In this document: positions 25,286-33,888 of the stretch, in pieces | Layout of the letters: the number at the start of each line of letters is the position of its first letter | Position numbering within the stretch: the stretch's first letter is position 1 | From: an uncultured Phycicoccus sp. | GTDB lineage: Bacteria; Actinomycetota; Actinomycetes; Actinomycetales; Dermatophilaceae | Direction: 5' to 3' | NCBI RefSeq assembly: GCF_947495705.1 | Contig: NZ_CANLZR010000001.1 | Location: 186,001-250,000, forward strand | Length of the DNA: 64,000 bases | Program-made: the position numbers and the translations under genes | The notes under the pieces: model-generated | The model's database searches: none | Seen by the model: only the letters and a program-made list of their open reading frames with translations | Told to the model about the DNA's origin: nothing

Positions 25286-27088
25286 GTGACAGACACCACC
25301 GTCGAGGCCTCGGCACCTGCCGGGCAGCGCCGCTCCGGAGCACTCTCCGCGATGCGACTGGCCGAGCTGCAGGGCCTGGCCTCGAGCATGGGCATCGGCG
25401 GCACCGCCAAGATGCGCAAGGGCGACCTCGTCGCCGCCATCCGGGCCCGCCAGAACGGCGAGAGCGGCCCCGCGTCGCAGGCCCGACCGGCTCGCGAGCA
25501 GGAGGCCCGCGAGGAGCGCCGCACCGCCGACGCCCCGCCGGCCGAGGCTCCGCGCGCCGAGCGCGACCGGCAGGACCGGGGCGAGCGCGCTCGCGACGGC
25601 CAGCAGGACCGGGACGGCCAGCAGGGCCGCGACCAGCAGAACCGTGACGGTCAGCAGAACCGCGACCAGCAGAACCGGGACGGTCAGCAGAACCGCGACC
25701 GTCGCGAGCGCGGCGACCAGCAGAGCGGGGGCCAGAACCAGGGGAACCAGAACCAGGGGAACCAGAACCGCTCGTTCGACGACGACGACGGCAGCGGCCG
25801 GGGTCGGCGCCGGCGCAACCGGGGCCGCAACCGCGACAAGCGCCGCGGTCAGGACCAGCCGGGCGGCGGCGGCCAGCAGGCCGACGGCGAGCTGCAGATC
25901 GCCGAGGACGACGTGCTCGTCCCGGTGGCCGGCATCCTCGACATCCTCGACAGCTACGCCTTCGTCCGGACGACGGGCTACCTGCCGGGCAGCAGCGACA
26001 TCTACGTCCCGATGCAGATGGTCAAGCGGTACGGCCTGCGCAAGGGCGACGCCGTCACCGGAGCCATCAAGGCCACCCGGGAGGGCGAGGAGCCGCAGCA
26101 GCAGACCGTCGGCTCGCGCAACAACCGGCAGAAGTACACCCCGCTGGCGCGGCTCGACACCGTCAACGCGATGACGCCCGACGACGCCCGCCGGCGTCCC
26201 GAGTTCGGCAAGCTCACCCCGCTCTACCCGCAGGACCGGCTGCGGCTCGAGACCGAGCAGAGCATCGTGACGACCCGGATCATCGACCTCGTCGCGCCCA
26301 TCGGCAAGGGCCAGCGCGGGCTCATCGTCGCCCCGGCCAAGGCCGGCAAGACGATGGTCATGCAGGCCCTCGCGAACGCCATCACGACGAACAACCCCGA
26401 GTGCCACCTCATGGTCGTCCTCGTCGACGAGCGTCCCGAGGAGGTCACCGACATGCAGCGGGCCGTCAAGGGCGAGGTCATCTCCTCGACCTTCGACCGC
26501 CCGGCCGACGACCACACGACGGTCGCCGAGCTCGCGATCGAGCGCGCCAAGCGCCTCGTCGAGATGGGCCACGACGTCGTCGTGCTCCTCGACTCGATCA
26601 CCAAGCTGGGGCGCGCCTACAACCTCGCCGCACCGGCGAGCGGGCGCATCCTCTCCGGTGGTGTCGACTCGGCCGCGCTCTACCCGCCGAAGAAGTTCTT
26701 CGGTGCTGCGCGCAACATCGAGAACGGCGGGTCGCTGACCATCCTCGCGACGGCTCTGGTCGAGACCGGCTCGCGGATGGACGAGGTGATCTTCGAGGAG
26801 TTCAAGGGCACCGGCAACATGGAGCTCAAGCTCGACCGGCAGCTCGCCAACCGCCGCATCTTCCCCGCGGTCGACGTCAACAACTCGGGCACGCGTCGCG
26901 AGGAGATCCTCCTCGCGCCCGACGAGCTGAAGATCATGTGGAAGCTGCGCCGCGTCCTGGCCGCGCTCGACTCCCAGCAGGGCATCGAGCTGCTCCTGGA
27001 CCGGATCAAGAAGACGAAGAACAACTTCGAGTTCCTCACCCAGATCCAGCAGACGAGCTCGATCAAGCTCGACGACGACGACGTCTGA
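25286..27088 (+). CDS. rho: Transcription termination factor Rho
   Basis: 600 residues from a GTG with GAGGGGAAGGA upstream. The Rho_N helical domain (about 20-60; AMRLAELQGLASSMGI, MRKGDLVAAI) is separated from the cold-shock RNA-binding domain (about 210-275; GILDILDSYAFVRTTGYLPG) by about 140 residues of Arg/Asp/Gln/Asn-rich low complexity. The ATPase core has Walker A APAKAGKTM, VVLVDERPEEVTDM, the Q/R-loop region SGRILSGGVDS and VLLDSITKLGRAYN. It is a hexameric RNA helicase that releases RNA polymerase. Insertions at this site are usual in high-GC Actinobacteria, but composition varies widely; here it becomes almost pure Q/N/R/D/G. Confidence 0.98.
   Translation: MTDTTVEASAPAGQRRSGALSAMRLAELQGLASSMGIGGTAKMRKGDLVAAIRARQNGESGPASQARPAREQEAREERRTADAPPAEAPRAERDRQDRGERARDGQQDRDGQQGRDQQNRDGQQNRDQQNRDGQQNRDRRERGDQQSGGQNQGNQNQGNQNRSFDDDDGSGRGRRRRNRGRNRDKRRGQDQPGGGGQQADGELQIAEDDVLVPVAGILDILDSYAFVRTTGYLPGSSDIYVPMQMVKRYGLRKGDAVTGAIKATREGEEPQQQTVGSRNNRQKYTPLARLDTVNAMTPDDARRRPEFGKLTPLYPQDRLRLETEQSIVTTRIIDLVAPIGKGQRGLIVAPAKAGKTMVMQALANAITTNNPECHLMVVLVDERPEEVTDMQRAVKGEVISSTFDRPADDHTTVAELAIERAKRLVEMGHDVVVLLDSITKLGRAYNLAAPASGRILSGGVDSAALYPPKKFFGAARNIENGGSLTILATALVETGSRMDEVIFEEFKGTGNMELKLDRQLANRRIFPAVDVNNSGTRREEILLAPDELKIMWKLRRVLAALDSQQGIELLLDRIKKTKNNFEFLTQIQQTSSIKLDDDDV
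25592..25771 (+). repeat. Low-complexity repeats in rho (Q/N/R/D-rich)
   Basis: Imperfect tandem units of the form GACGGTCAGCAGAACCGC alternate with GACCAGCAGAACCG, then two near-identical copies of a CAGGGGAACCAGAAC unit occur. They encode DGQQNRD, DQQNR and NQGNQNQGN repeats inside the Rho insertion. Confidence 0.85.
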
Positions 27089-27100
27089 CGTCACCCGCCT

Positions 27101-27162
27101 GTCGACCGACGAGAACATGCCGTGCTCCCTCCCGGGGGCACGGCATGTTCTCGTCGGTCGAC
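27101..27162. terminator. Exceptionally long perfect hairpin between convergent rho and GNAT gene
   Basis: Arms 27101-27125 and 27138-27162 are perfect reverse complements over 25 bp (outer GTCGACCGACGAGAAC). The 12-nt centre can pair four more (TCCC with GGGG, one G-U) around a tetraloop. No T-run follows on either side. It sits 13 bp after the rho stop and 8 bp from the end of the leftward GNAT gene, so a bidirectional terminator or mRNA 3'-end stabiliser is the obvious role. Confidence 0.8.
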
Positions 27163-27169
27163 CCGTGCC

Positions 27170-27649
27170 TCAGCGGGGGAGGCTCCAGCGCATCGCCGGG
27201 AAGCCGTTGGCCACGAACCCGCGCGGGCCGTAGATGCGCGCCCCCGCCGGGGTGGCGAACAGGTCGACGCGGGTGACGTCGGTGCGCTCCCGGAACCACG
27301 CGAGCAGCTCGTCGGTGCAGGCGGCCGCGAACCCCCGGCCCCGGTGCTCGGGCAGGGTCGCGACGTTGGAGATGAGCCCCACCGAGCCGTTGGGGCAGCC
27401 GGGCCCGGGGATGAGGGCCGTGACCTCCCCGACCGCCGCGGCGACGACCTCGCCGTCGACCTCGGCGACGACGACCCACACCGCCGCCACGTCGACGGCG
27501 TCCAAGAACCAGTCGCGGGCGGCGAGCCGCCACGTCGGCGCCGCGAGCGCGGCGGCGTCGGTCCCCATCGCCTCGAACATCAGCGCCCGCAGGGCGACGA
27601 GCGCGTCGGCGTCCGCGCGGGTGGCGCGCCGGATCCGTGCCCCCGTCAT
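27170..27649 (-). CDS. GNAT-family N-acetyltransferase
   Basis: 159 residues from ATG 27649, whose codon overlaps the stop of the upstream LLM gene (ATGA). GNAT core: RIRRATRADADALVALR at the N-terminus, LISNVATLPEHRGRGFAAACT as the acetyl-CoA pyrophosphate loop (R/Q-x-x-G-x-G/A), and a late strand with LFATPAGARIYGPRGFVANG. The substrate is unknown. It is the second gene of a two-gene leftward operon with the luciferase-like protein. Confidence 0.88.
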   Translation of the reverse strand: MTGARIRRATRADADALVALRALMFEAMGTDAAALAAPTWRLAARDWFLDAVDVAAVWVVVAEVDGEVVAAAVGEVTALIPGPGCPNGSVGLISNVATLPEHRGRGFAAACTDELLAWFRERTDVTRVDLFATPAGARIYGPRGFVANGFPAMRWSLPR

Positions 27650-28500
27650 CGCGGGGGCCCCAGCTCGAGGCGGCGGCGCGTCTCGGCCGCGCCCTGCGCG
27701 GAGTCGGGGAGGTCCCACCACGACTCGACCCACCACGTGGCACCGGCCTCCCGCCAGGGCTCGACGGGCGGCCGGATGTGGCCGAAGTTCCCGTGGCTGT
27801 CGCCCTCGACGACGACGTCGTAGCCGTCCATCGTCAGCCCCGCCCCGTCCCGCAGGGTGCGGATGCGGTCGACGATCTCGCGCAGGCTCCGCGGGTCGAG
27901 CCGAGCCCCTGGGTCGTCCAGGGTGGAGCCGGTGACGGTGGGGAGGACTCCCTGCCAGCGGGCCGCCCGCTCGAGCGAGCGCTGCCGCTCGCGCCCCGGC
28001 ACGAGGGCGCCCACGCACCAGACGGGCGGGTGCGGACGCTGCACCGGAGGAGGCGGCACCAGCATCTCGACGGGCCGCGCCGCCCAGTGCTCGCCGCGGA
28101 ACTCGAACGGCTGGTCACCGAGGAGGCCGGCGTAGACCGCCAGCCCCTCGTCGAGCTTGGCCGCCCGCACCGCCCGGCTCTCGTCGGGCTCGAACGCGAG
28201 CCAGTTGTCGTGCAGCGCCCCGAGCCCCACCCCGAGCGTCACCCGCCCCCCGGAGAGCCGGTCGACCGAACCGACCCGCGACGCGAGGTCCCAGGGCCGG
28301 TACCGGGACGCGGGGGTGATCAGCGTGCCGAGCCGGATGCGCTCGGTGGCGACCGCCGCCGCGGCCAGCGTGGCCCAGGCGTCCTTCCCCCAGACGGCCT
28401 CCCAGGTGAAGACCATGTCCCAGCCGGCCTGCTCGGCGACGCGCGCCAGCTCGACGAACTCGGGCTCGGACGCGAACGGGATGACGGCTCCGTACCTCAT
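27646..28500 (-). CDS. LLM-class flavin/F420-dependent oxidoreductase
   Basis: 284 residues from ATG 28500; a TAGCGT box on the minus strand (28513-28508) ends 7 nt before it, suggesting a leaderless message. The luciferase-like TIM barrel is visible in MRYGAVIPF, LARVAEQAGWDMVFTWEAVWG, ATERIRLGTLITPASRYRPW and LSGGRVTLGVGLGALHDNW. Actinobacterial members usually use F420 or FMN. The reaction is unknown. It is coupled by ATGA overlap to a GNAT acetyltransferase. Confidence 0.88.
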   Translation of the reverse strand: MRYGAVIPFASEPEFVELARVAEQAGWDMVFTWEAVWGKDAWATLAAAAVATERIRLGTLITPASRYRPWDLASRVGSVDRLSGGRVTLGVGLGALHDNWLAFEPDESRAVRAAKLDEGLAVYAGLLGDQPFEFRGEHWAARPVEMLVPPPPVQRPHPPVWCVGALVPGRERQRSLERAARWQGVLPTVTGSTLDDPGARLDPRSLREIVDRIRTLRDGAGLTMDGYDVVVEGDSHGNFGHIRPPVEPWREAGATWWVESWWDLPDSAQGAAETRRRLELGPPR

Positions 28501-28507
28501 CCCCAGC

Positions 28508-28513
28508 ACGCTA
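28508..28513 (-). promoter_or_regulatory. -10 box TAGCGT for LLM gene (leaderless)
   Basis: On the minus strand TAGCGT ends 7 nt before the ATG at 28500. In the same 193-bp divergent gap a CACCCGG/CCGGGTG hairpin with an AAA loop lies at 28560-28576. Confidence 0.45.
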
Positions 28514-28693
28514 CAGACGCGGACCCGCCCGAGGTGCGCCCTCGCCCGACGGCCGATGCCACCCGGAAACCGGGTGATGCGCCGCTCGGCTGTTCGGCCA
28601 CACCGCGAGTCGATCCCGGTCCGGCAGGGTCGGCCACGTCCCTAGGTTGGGCCCGAACCCGATGCACCCGCATCAGCCCCGAGAGGACCAGCC

Positions 28694-29167
28694 ATGTCCG
28701 TCCACGCCGTTCCGACCGCCTCCCTGACCGCGGTCGACCTCGCCCCGGTCCTGCTCCGGGTCGCCGCCTCCGCCCAGGCCGTCGCCCGCACCCGCCGGGT
28801 CCTGCTGTCGGTCGACGTGGAGTCCGGGCCCCTCGTGGTCCCCGGCGGCTGGCACGACGTGGACGACGCACTGCTCGACGTCATCGGGCAGGCGGTGTCG
28901 ACGTGCCAGGCGGGCGCCATCGTCGCCGTCGACGTCCACCGTGAGGCGGACGGCGTCGCGGTCGACGTCACCGACACCGGCCCGGGGGCCGGTGCGTCGG
29001 TCGACCCCCTCGTCGCGCGAGACCTGCTCGAGTCCTGCGGCGGCCGCCTGACCGTCGCCCGCGTCGACGGCGTCGGGACCTCGGTGCAACTGTGGTGGCC
29101 CACGCCGCAGCACGAGCCCGCCGCGGACGACGCGCCGCGGAATGCCGGCCTCCTCGCCGTCGTTTAG
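28694..29167 (+). CDS. Orphan GHKL/HATPase-like protein (degenerate kinase ATPase domain)
   Basis: 157 residues from ATG 28694 (GAGAGGACC upstream). The chain looks like an isolated histidine-kinase-type ATPase domain. An N-box-like helix (DDALLDVIGQAVSTC) lacks the usual E/D-x-x-x-N, then comes a G1 motif VTDTGPGAGAS, a short lid and a closing strand GTSVQLWWPTP. There is no dimerisation helix, phosphoacceptor His or sensor domain. It may bind ATP weakly or act as a protein-protein switch. It stands alone between the LLM operon and rpmE. Confidence 0.7.
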   Translation: MSVHAVPTASLTAVDLAPVLLRVAASAQAVARTRRVLLSVDVESGPLVVPGGWHDVDDALLDVIGQAVSTCQAGAIVAVDVHREADGVAVDVTDTGPGAGASVDPLVARDLLESCGGRLTVARVDGVGTSVQLWWPTPQHEPAADDAPRNAGLLAVV

Positions 29168-29173
29168 GTCACC

Positions 29174-29193
29174 GTGTGCCTGCTCTGGCACAC
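29174..29193 (+). terminator. Short hairpin after the HATPase-like gene
   Basis: GTGTGCC/GGCACAC with a 6-nt loop, 7 bp after the stop codon. There is no clear T-run, so termination is only likely. Confidence 0.45.
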
Positions 29194-29324
29194 TTGACCG
29201 CTGGACCGGTTCACGGCACAGACGCGTTTCCTGAGCGACCTCCCCACGAGGGTCGCAGGCGGGGCGCCACGGGCTTGCAGCAGAGTGCTGGGCCTGCCGA
29301 CCCGGAGACCTCCTAGGAGAAATC

Positions 29325-29540
29325 GTGAAGAAGGACATTCACCCGAACTACGTGGAGACCACCGTCTCCTGCACCTGCGGGAACACGTTCACCACGCGCA
29401 GCACCGCGGCCGACGGCGTCATCCACGCCGATGTCTGCAGCAACTGCCACCCGTTCTACACGGGCAAGCAGAAGATCCTCGACACCGGTGGCCGCGTGGC
29501 CCGGTTCGAGGCGCGCTACGGCAAGAAGGCCGGCAAGTAG
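29325..29540 (+). CDS. rpmE: 50S ribosomal protein L31 (zinc-binding type)
   Basis: 71 residues from a GTG 9 nt after [15 protein letters not shown]-type start ([19 protein letters not shown]), then CTCGN and [15 protein letters not shown] supply the four cysteines of the C+ (zinc ribbon) form. The end RYGKKAGK is basic. C+ L31 serves as part of the cell's zinc reserve and is replaced by a C- paralogue when zinc is scarce. A strong terminator follows, so the gene is probably monocistronic. Confidence 0.97.
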   Translation: MKKDIHPNYVETTVSCTCGNTFTTRSTAADGVIHADVCSNCHPFYTGKQKILDTGGRVARFEARYGKKAGK

Positions 29541-29549
29541 CTTCACCGA

Positions 29550-29583
29550 TGCGCCGGTCCGTCCTTCGGGACGGGCCGGCGCA
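29550..29583 (+). terminator. Strong terminator after rpmE
   Basis: A 15-bp stem (TGCGCCGGTCCGTCC with its complement, one G-U) closed by a UUCG tetraloop, starting 10 bp after the rpmE stop. No T-run follows, as is common for actinobacterial terminators. Confidence 0.85.
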
Positions 29584-29633
29584 CTCGTGTCTACGGGTGA
29601 CCCCGACATGTCGAGAAGGGTGAGGAGGTCGTG

Positions 29634-30710
29634 ATGCTCGAGTCCGCCGAGGCTCTTGTCGCCGAGCACGCCGCGCTCGAGCGCGAGATGGGCGACCCGG
29701 CCGTCGCGACCGACCCCGGGCTGCTCCGCCGGCTCAACCAGCGGTACGCGGCGCTCGGCCCCACCGTCGCCGCCCACCACGCCTACGTCGCGGCCCGGGA
29801 CGACCTCCAGGCCGCCCGCGAGCTGGCGCGCGAGGACGAGGGCTTCGCCGCCGAGGTCCCCGCGCTCGAGGCCGCCCTGGCCGACGCCGAGGCCCGGCTC
29901 CGGCGGCTGCTCGTGCCCCGCGACCCCGACGACGACCGGGACGTCATCGTCGAGGTCAAGGCGGGGGAGGGCGGCGAGGAGTCGGCCCTGTTCGCCGGGG
30001 ACCTGCTGCGGATGTACCTGCGCTTCGCCGAGCGTCGCGGCTGGCGCACCGAGGTGCTCGACGCCACCGAGTCCGACCTCGGGGGCTACAAGGACGTCAA
30101 GGTCGCGGTGAAGTCGCGCGGCACCCCGCAGCCCGGCGAGGCGCCCTGGGCGCTGCTCAAGTACGAGGGCGGGGTCCACCGGGTGCAGCGGGTGCCCGTC
30201 ACCGAGAGCCAGGGCCGCATCCACACCTCCGCCGCCGGGGTCTGGGTCATGCCCGAGGCCGAGGAGGTCGAGGTCACCATCGACCCCAACGACCTGCGGA
30301 TCGACGTGTTCCGGTCCAGCGGGCCGGGCGGGCAGAGCGTCAACACGACCGACTCGGCCGTCCGGATCACGCACCTGCCGAGCGGCCTCGTCGTCTCCTG
30401 CCAGAACGAGAAGAGCCAGCTGCAGAACCGCGAGGCGGCGCTGCGGGTGCTGCGGGCTCGGCTCCACCAGATCGCGATGGACGAGCGGCACGCCGCCGAC
30501 GCCGACGCCCGCGCCGTGCAGGTGCGCACCGTGGACCGCTCCGAGCGGATCCGGACCTACAACTTCCCCGAGAACCGGATCAGCGACCACCGCACCGGCT
30601 ACAAGTCGCACAACCTCGACGCGGTCCTCGACGGCGACCTCGACCCGGTGATCCGGTCGGCCGTCGACGCCGACGAGGCGGCCCGGCTCGCGGCCATCGC
30701 GGACCGATGA
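29634..30710 (+). CDS. prfA: Peptide chain release factor 1
   Basis: 358 residues from ATG 29634; a GTG one codon earlier is possible. The ribosome-binding site is TGAGGAGG, and the start fits [16 protein letters not shown]. The stop-codon-recognition domain contains the PxT motif ([14 protein letters not shown]). The catalytic [17 protein letters not shown] carries GGQ, whose Gln is methylated by PrmC, encoded by the next gene. It releases peptides at UAA and UAG. The stop overlaps prmC (ATGA). Confidence 0.98.
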   Translation: MLESAEALVAEHAALEREMGDPAVATDPGLLRRLNQRYAALGPTVAAHHAYVAARDDLQAARELAREDEGFAAEVPALEAALADAEARLRRLLVPRDPDDDRDVIVEVKAGEGGEESALFAGDLLRMYLRFAERRGWRTEVLDATESDLGGYKDVKVAVKSRGTPQPGEAPWALLKYEGGVHRVQRVPVTESQGRIHTSAAGVWVMPEAEEVEVTIDPNDLRIDVFRSSGPGGQSVNTTDSAVRITHLPSGLVVSCQNEKSQLQNREAALRVLRARLHQIAMDERHAADADARAVQVRTVDRSERIRTYNFPENRISDHRTGYKSHNLDAVLDGDLDPVIRSAVDADEAARLAAIADR

Positions 30711-31591
30711 CCAGCCCGCGGGCGACGCTCCACGCGGCGGTGACGCACGCGCGTGCGGCGTTCGTGGACGAGGGCATCGCCTCGCCCGAGGCCGACGCCG
30801 TGGAGCTCGCCGCCTTCGCGCTCGGGTCGGACGCGGCGGACGTGCGCCGCCGGATGGTGCTGCGCGACCCGGTGGACCCGCGCTTCCTCGACACCTACGA
30901 CGCCCTCGTCGGGGAGCGGCTCGCCCGCGTTCCGCTGCAGCACCTCACCGGCCGTGCGTTCTTCCGCCGGCTCACCCTCGCGGTGGGGCCGGGGGTCTTC
31001 GTGCCGCGCCCGGAGACCGAGGTGGCCGCCGGGCTGGCCGTCGAGGCGGCCGTGGCGGCGGGGGAGGCCCCGCTCGTCGTCGACCTGTGCACCGGGTCGG
31101 GGGCGATCGCGCTCGCCGTCAAGGACGAGGTCCCGGCCGCCCGCGTCCACGCGGTGGAGCTGTCGGACCTCGCGCACGGCTGGGCCGTGGCGAACCGGGA
31201 CCGGCTCGGGCTCGACGTCGAGATCCGGCTCGGTGACGCGCGGACCGCCTTCGCGGACCTCGCGGGCGAGGTCGACGTCGTCGTGAGCAACCCGCCGTAC
31301 ATCCCGGACGGGGCGGTGCCGGTGGACCCCGAGGTGCGCGACCACGACCCGGAGGTGGCGCTCTACGGCCGCTCGGCCGACGGGCTGGCCGTGCCCCTCG
31401 CGGTGGCGGCGCGTGCCGCGGTGCTCCTGCGGCCGGGCGGAGTGCTCGTCATGGAGCACGCCGACACCCAGGGGAGCACTCTCCCGGCCGCGCTCGAGGC
31501 GGCCGGGGGGTGGACGGACGTGCGCGACCACGAGGACCTCGCGGGCCGGCCGCGTGCCACGACGGCGGTCCGGACCACGCGCACGGACTGA
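30707..31591 (+). CDS. prmC: Release factor glutamine N5-methyltransferase
   Basis: 294 residues overlapping prfA by 4 bp. The N-terminal helical domain has [15 protein letters not shown] and FVPRPETE. The SAM-binding motif is [15 protein letters not shown], and the catalytic substrate motif NPPY occurs in [10 protein letters not shown]. It methylates the GGQ glutamine of RF1 and RF2. The pairing with prfA is almost universal. Confidence 0.97.
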   Translation: MTSPRATLHAAVTHARAAFVDEGIASPEADAVELAAFALGSDAADVRRRMVLRDPVDPRFLDTYDALVGERLARVPLQHLTGRAFFRRLTLAVGPGVFVPRPETEVAAGLAVEAAVAAGEAPLVVDLCTGSGAIALAVKDEVPAARVHAVELSDLAHGWAVANRDRLGLDVEIRLGDARTAFADLAGEVDVVVSNPPYIPDGAVPVDPEVRDHDPEVALYGRSADGLAVPLAVAARAAVLLRPGGVLVMEHADTQGSTLPAALEAAGGWTDVRDHEDLAGRPRATTAVRTTRTD

Positions 31592-31646
31592 TGCGGTGCC
31601 GCAACGAGGCCGGCCACTTCTCGACCGGACCCGTCGGGCGGACCCG

Positions 31647-31730
31647 TCAGGCGCGGCCGAGGATGAAGATCAGCAGCGCGATGATGAGCAGCACTCCGAC
31701 GATCGTCCAGATCAGACCGGAACCACGCAT
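31647..31730 (-). CDS. 27-residue single-helix membrane microprotein
   Basis: Starting at ATG 31730, with GAGGTG placed 6 nt upstream, the peptide is MRGSGLIWTIVGVLLIIALL plus a short tail ending IFILGRA: one membrane helix with small charged ends. A GTG nine bases upstream would give 30 residues. Very similar tiny 'hydrophobic proteins' occur in many Actinobacteria, but no function is known to me. It lies opposite to prmC and tsaC in a 266-bp gap. Confidence 0.65.
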   Translation of the reverse strand: MRGSGLIWTIVGVLLIIALLIFILGRA

Positions 31731-31845
31731 GGGTGTCACCTCTACTTCCGTCCGTGGCGGGCGATCGGTCGCCCACCGGGGTGTCATGACCCTAGGGGCA
31801 CGGACCGCCCCTCGCGGCCTCCGATGCCGACGAATCCCGTGCACC

Positions 31846-31851
31846 TAGGCT
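31846..31851 (+). promoter_or_regulatory. -10 box TAGGCT for tsaC (leaderless)
   Basis: TAGGCT ends 6 nt before the tsaC ATG at 31858; no separate Shine-Dalgarno is present. Confidence 0.5.
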
Positions 31852-31857
31852 GAGCCC

Positions 31858-32592
31858 ATGAGTCCGGTCTTCGACTGCACGACCCCGCAGGGCCGCGCCG
31901 ACGCGATCCCCAAGGCCGCCGAGGGCGTGCGCCACGGGCGCCTCGTCGTCCTGCCCACCGACACCCTCTACGGCATCGGCGCCGACGCGTTCTCCCCGGA
32001 GGCGGTGCGCGAGCTGCTCGCCGCCAAGGGCCGCGGCTCGGACATGCCGCCGCCGGTGCTCGTGCCCGAGCCGCGGACGGTCGAGGGGCTCGCGACGAGC
32101 GTGCCCGAGTACGCCCGCGCCCTCATCCGGGAGTTCTGGCCCGGCCCGCTCACCGTGGTCCTCCAGGCGCAGCCCTCCCTGGCGTGGGACCTCGGCGACA
32201 CCGGCGGCACCGTCGCCCTCCGGATGCCCGATGACGAGGTCGCGCTCGCGCTCCTCACCGAGGTGGGCCCGCTGGCCGTCAGCAGCGCCAACCGCACCGG
32301 CCATCCGGCCAGCCGCACCGTCGTCGAGGCCGCCAGCCAGCTGGGGGCCACGGTCGAGTACTACCTCGACGGCGGGCCCGTCACCGGAGGCCTGGCCTCC
32401 ACGATCGTCGACTGCACCCGCGAGGAGCCGGTCATCCTGCGCCTCGGGGCGCTGTCCGAGGAGCAGGTGATGGCCGTCGTCGAGCGCTCCCGCGCCGACG
32501 CCCTAGAGTTGGCGGGCCACGAGAGCGAACCGGGCGCCGAGACCGACGCGCCCACCGAGAGCGAACCGCGGGAGAGCACCGACGATGACTGA
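31858..32592 (+). CDS. tsaC: L-threonylcarbamoyladenylate synthase
   Basis: 244 residues. YrdC/Sua5 fold with GRLVVLPTDTLYGIGADAF, RGSDMPPPVLV, FWPGPLTVVL, RMPDDEVA and PLAVSSANRTGHPAS. It makes threonylcarbamoyl-AMP from threonine, bicarbonate and ATP, the precursor for t6A37 in tRNAs reading ANN codons. The C-terminal ~30 residues are acidic and disordered (ESEPGAETDAPTESEP). It overlaps glyA by 8 bp. Confidence 0.95.
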   Translation: MSPVFDCTTPQGRADAIPKAAEGVRHGRLVVLPTDTLYGIGADAFSPEAVRELLAAKGRGSDMPPPVLVPEPRTVEGLATSVPEYARALIREFWPGPLTVVLQAQPSLAWDLGDTGGTVALRMPDDEVALALLTEVGPLAVSSANRTGHPASRTVVEAASQLGATVEYYLDGGPVTGGLASTIVDCTREEPVILRLGALSEEQVMAVVERSRADALELAGHESEPGAETDAPTESEPRESTDDD

Positions 32593-33865
32593 GACGTTCT
32601 ACGGGTCCGACTTCGACGCCCTGCAGGCGTTCGACCCCGAGGTCGCGGGGGTGCTCACCGGCGAGCTCGCGAGGCTGCGGGGCGGCCTCCAGCTCATCGC
32701 CAGCGAGAACCTGTCGAGCCCGGAGGTCCTCACCGCGCTCGGCTCGACGCTGTCGAACAAGTACGCCGAGGGCTACCCCGGCCGTCGCTACTACGGCGGC
32801 TGCGCCGAGGTCGACATCGCCGAGAACCTCGCCATCGACCGGTGCAAGGCCCTCTTCGGTGCCGACCACGCCAACGTCCAGCCGCACTCCGGCGCCAGCG
32901 CCAACCAGGCCGTCTACGGCGCGTTCCTCAAGCCGGGCGAGACCCTGCTCGCGATGAGCCTGCCGCACGGCGGCCACCTCACCCACGGCTCGAAGGTCTC
33001 GTTCTCCGGCAAGTGGTTCGACGCCGTGCACTACGGCGTCGACAAGGACACCGAGGACATCGACTACGACGAGGTCGAGCGGCTCGCCAAGGAGCACCGG
33101 CCCAAGGTCCTGCTCGCCGGCGGGTCGGCCATCCCGCGTCTCATCGACTTCGCGCGGTTCCGCGCCATCGCCGACGAGGTCGGAGCGGTCTTCTGGGTCG
33201 ACGCGGCCCACTTCATCGGCCTCGTCGCCGGTGGGGCCATCCCCAGCCCGGTGCCGCACGCCGACGTCGTGTCGTTCACGACGCACAAGGTGCTGCGCGG
33301 GCCGCGCTCCGGGGCCATCGTGTGCCGCGAGGAGTTCCGCACCGCCATCGACAAGGCCGTCTTCCCGATGATGCAGGGCGGGCCGCAGATGCACTCGATC
33401 GCCGCGAAGGCGGTCAACTTCAAGGAGTGCGCCACGCCGGAGTACGCCGCCTACACCCGCCAGGTGATCGCCAACGCGAAGGTCCTCGCGGAGTCCCTCG
33501 GCGAGGCGGGCATCCGGCCGACCACCGGCGGCACCGACACCCACCTGTCGCTGCACGACCTCCAGGGCGTGCACGTCACGGGGGTCGACGCCGAGGCGCG
33601 CTGCGACGCCGCCGGGATCACCCTGAACAAGAACGCGATCCCCTTCGACCCGCAGAAGCCGGGCATCGCCTCGGGCATCCGGGTGGGCACGCCGTGCGTC
33701 ACGACGCAGGGGATGGGCGAGGACCAGATGCGCACGGTCGCGGGCCTCATCGCGCGGGCCGTGGTCGACGGTGACGCCGACCCCGAGCACGAGGTCTCGC
33801 GCGAGGTGCGGGCCCAGGTGACCGAGCTCGTCGGCGCCTTCCCCGCCTACCCGCGGCCCGCCTGA
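32585..33865 (+). CDS. glyA: Serine hydroxymethyltransferase
   Basis: 426 residues. PLP fold I enzyme with LIASENLSSPEVL, NKYAEGYPGRRYYGG, VQPHSGASANQAVY and the PLP-lysine motif VVSFTTHKVLRGPRSG. It interconverts serine plus tetrahydrofolate with glycine plus methylene-tetrahydrofolate and is the main one-carbon source. It is translationally coupled to tsaC and followed after 23 bp by the sugar transferase. Confidence 0.97.
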   Translation: MTETFYGSDFDALQAFDPEVAGVLTGELARLRGGLQLIASENLSSPEVLTALGSTLSNKYAEGYPGRRYYGGCAEVDIAENLAIDRCKALFGADHANVQPHSGASANQAVYGAFLKPGETLLAMSLPHGGHLTHGSKVSFSGKWFDAVHYGVDKDTEDIDYDEVERLAKEHRPKVLLAGGSAIPRLIDFARFRAIADEVGAVFWVDAAHFIGLVAGGAIPSPVPHADVVSFTTHKVLRGPRSGAIVCREEFRTAIDKAVFPMMQGGPQMHSIAAKAVNFKECATPEYAAYTRQVIANAKVLAESLGEAGIRPTTGGTDTHLSLHDLQGVHVTGVDAEARCDAAGITLNKNAIPFDPQKPGIASGIRVGTPCVTTQGMGEDQMRTVAGLIARAVVDGDADPEHEVSREVRAQVTELVGAFPAYPRPA

Positions 33866-33888
33866 GGCCGCGCCGGAGCCTGCCACCC

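Noticed and set aside
25592-25771. CRISPR-like repeat array
   Set aside because: The repeats are in-frame low-complexity coding units within rho, with no unique spacers.
28560-28576. CACCCGG/CCGGGTG hairpin as a terminator
   Set aside because: It lies in a divergent promoter region, so termination makes no sense; an operator role cannot be supported further.
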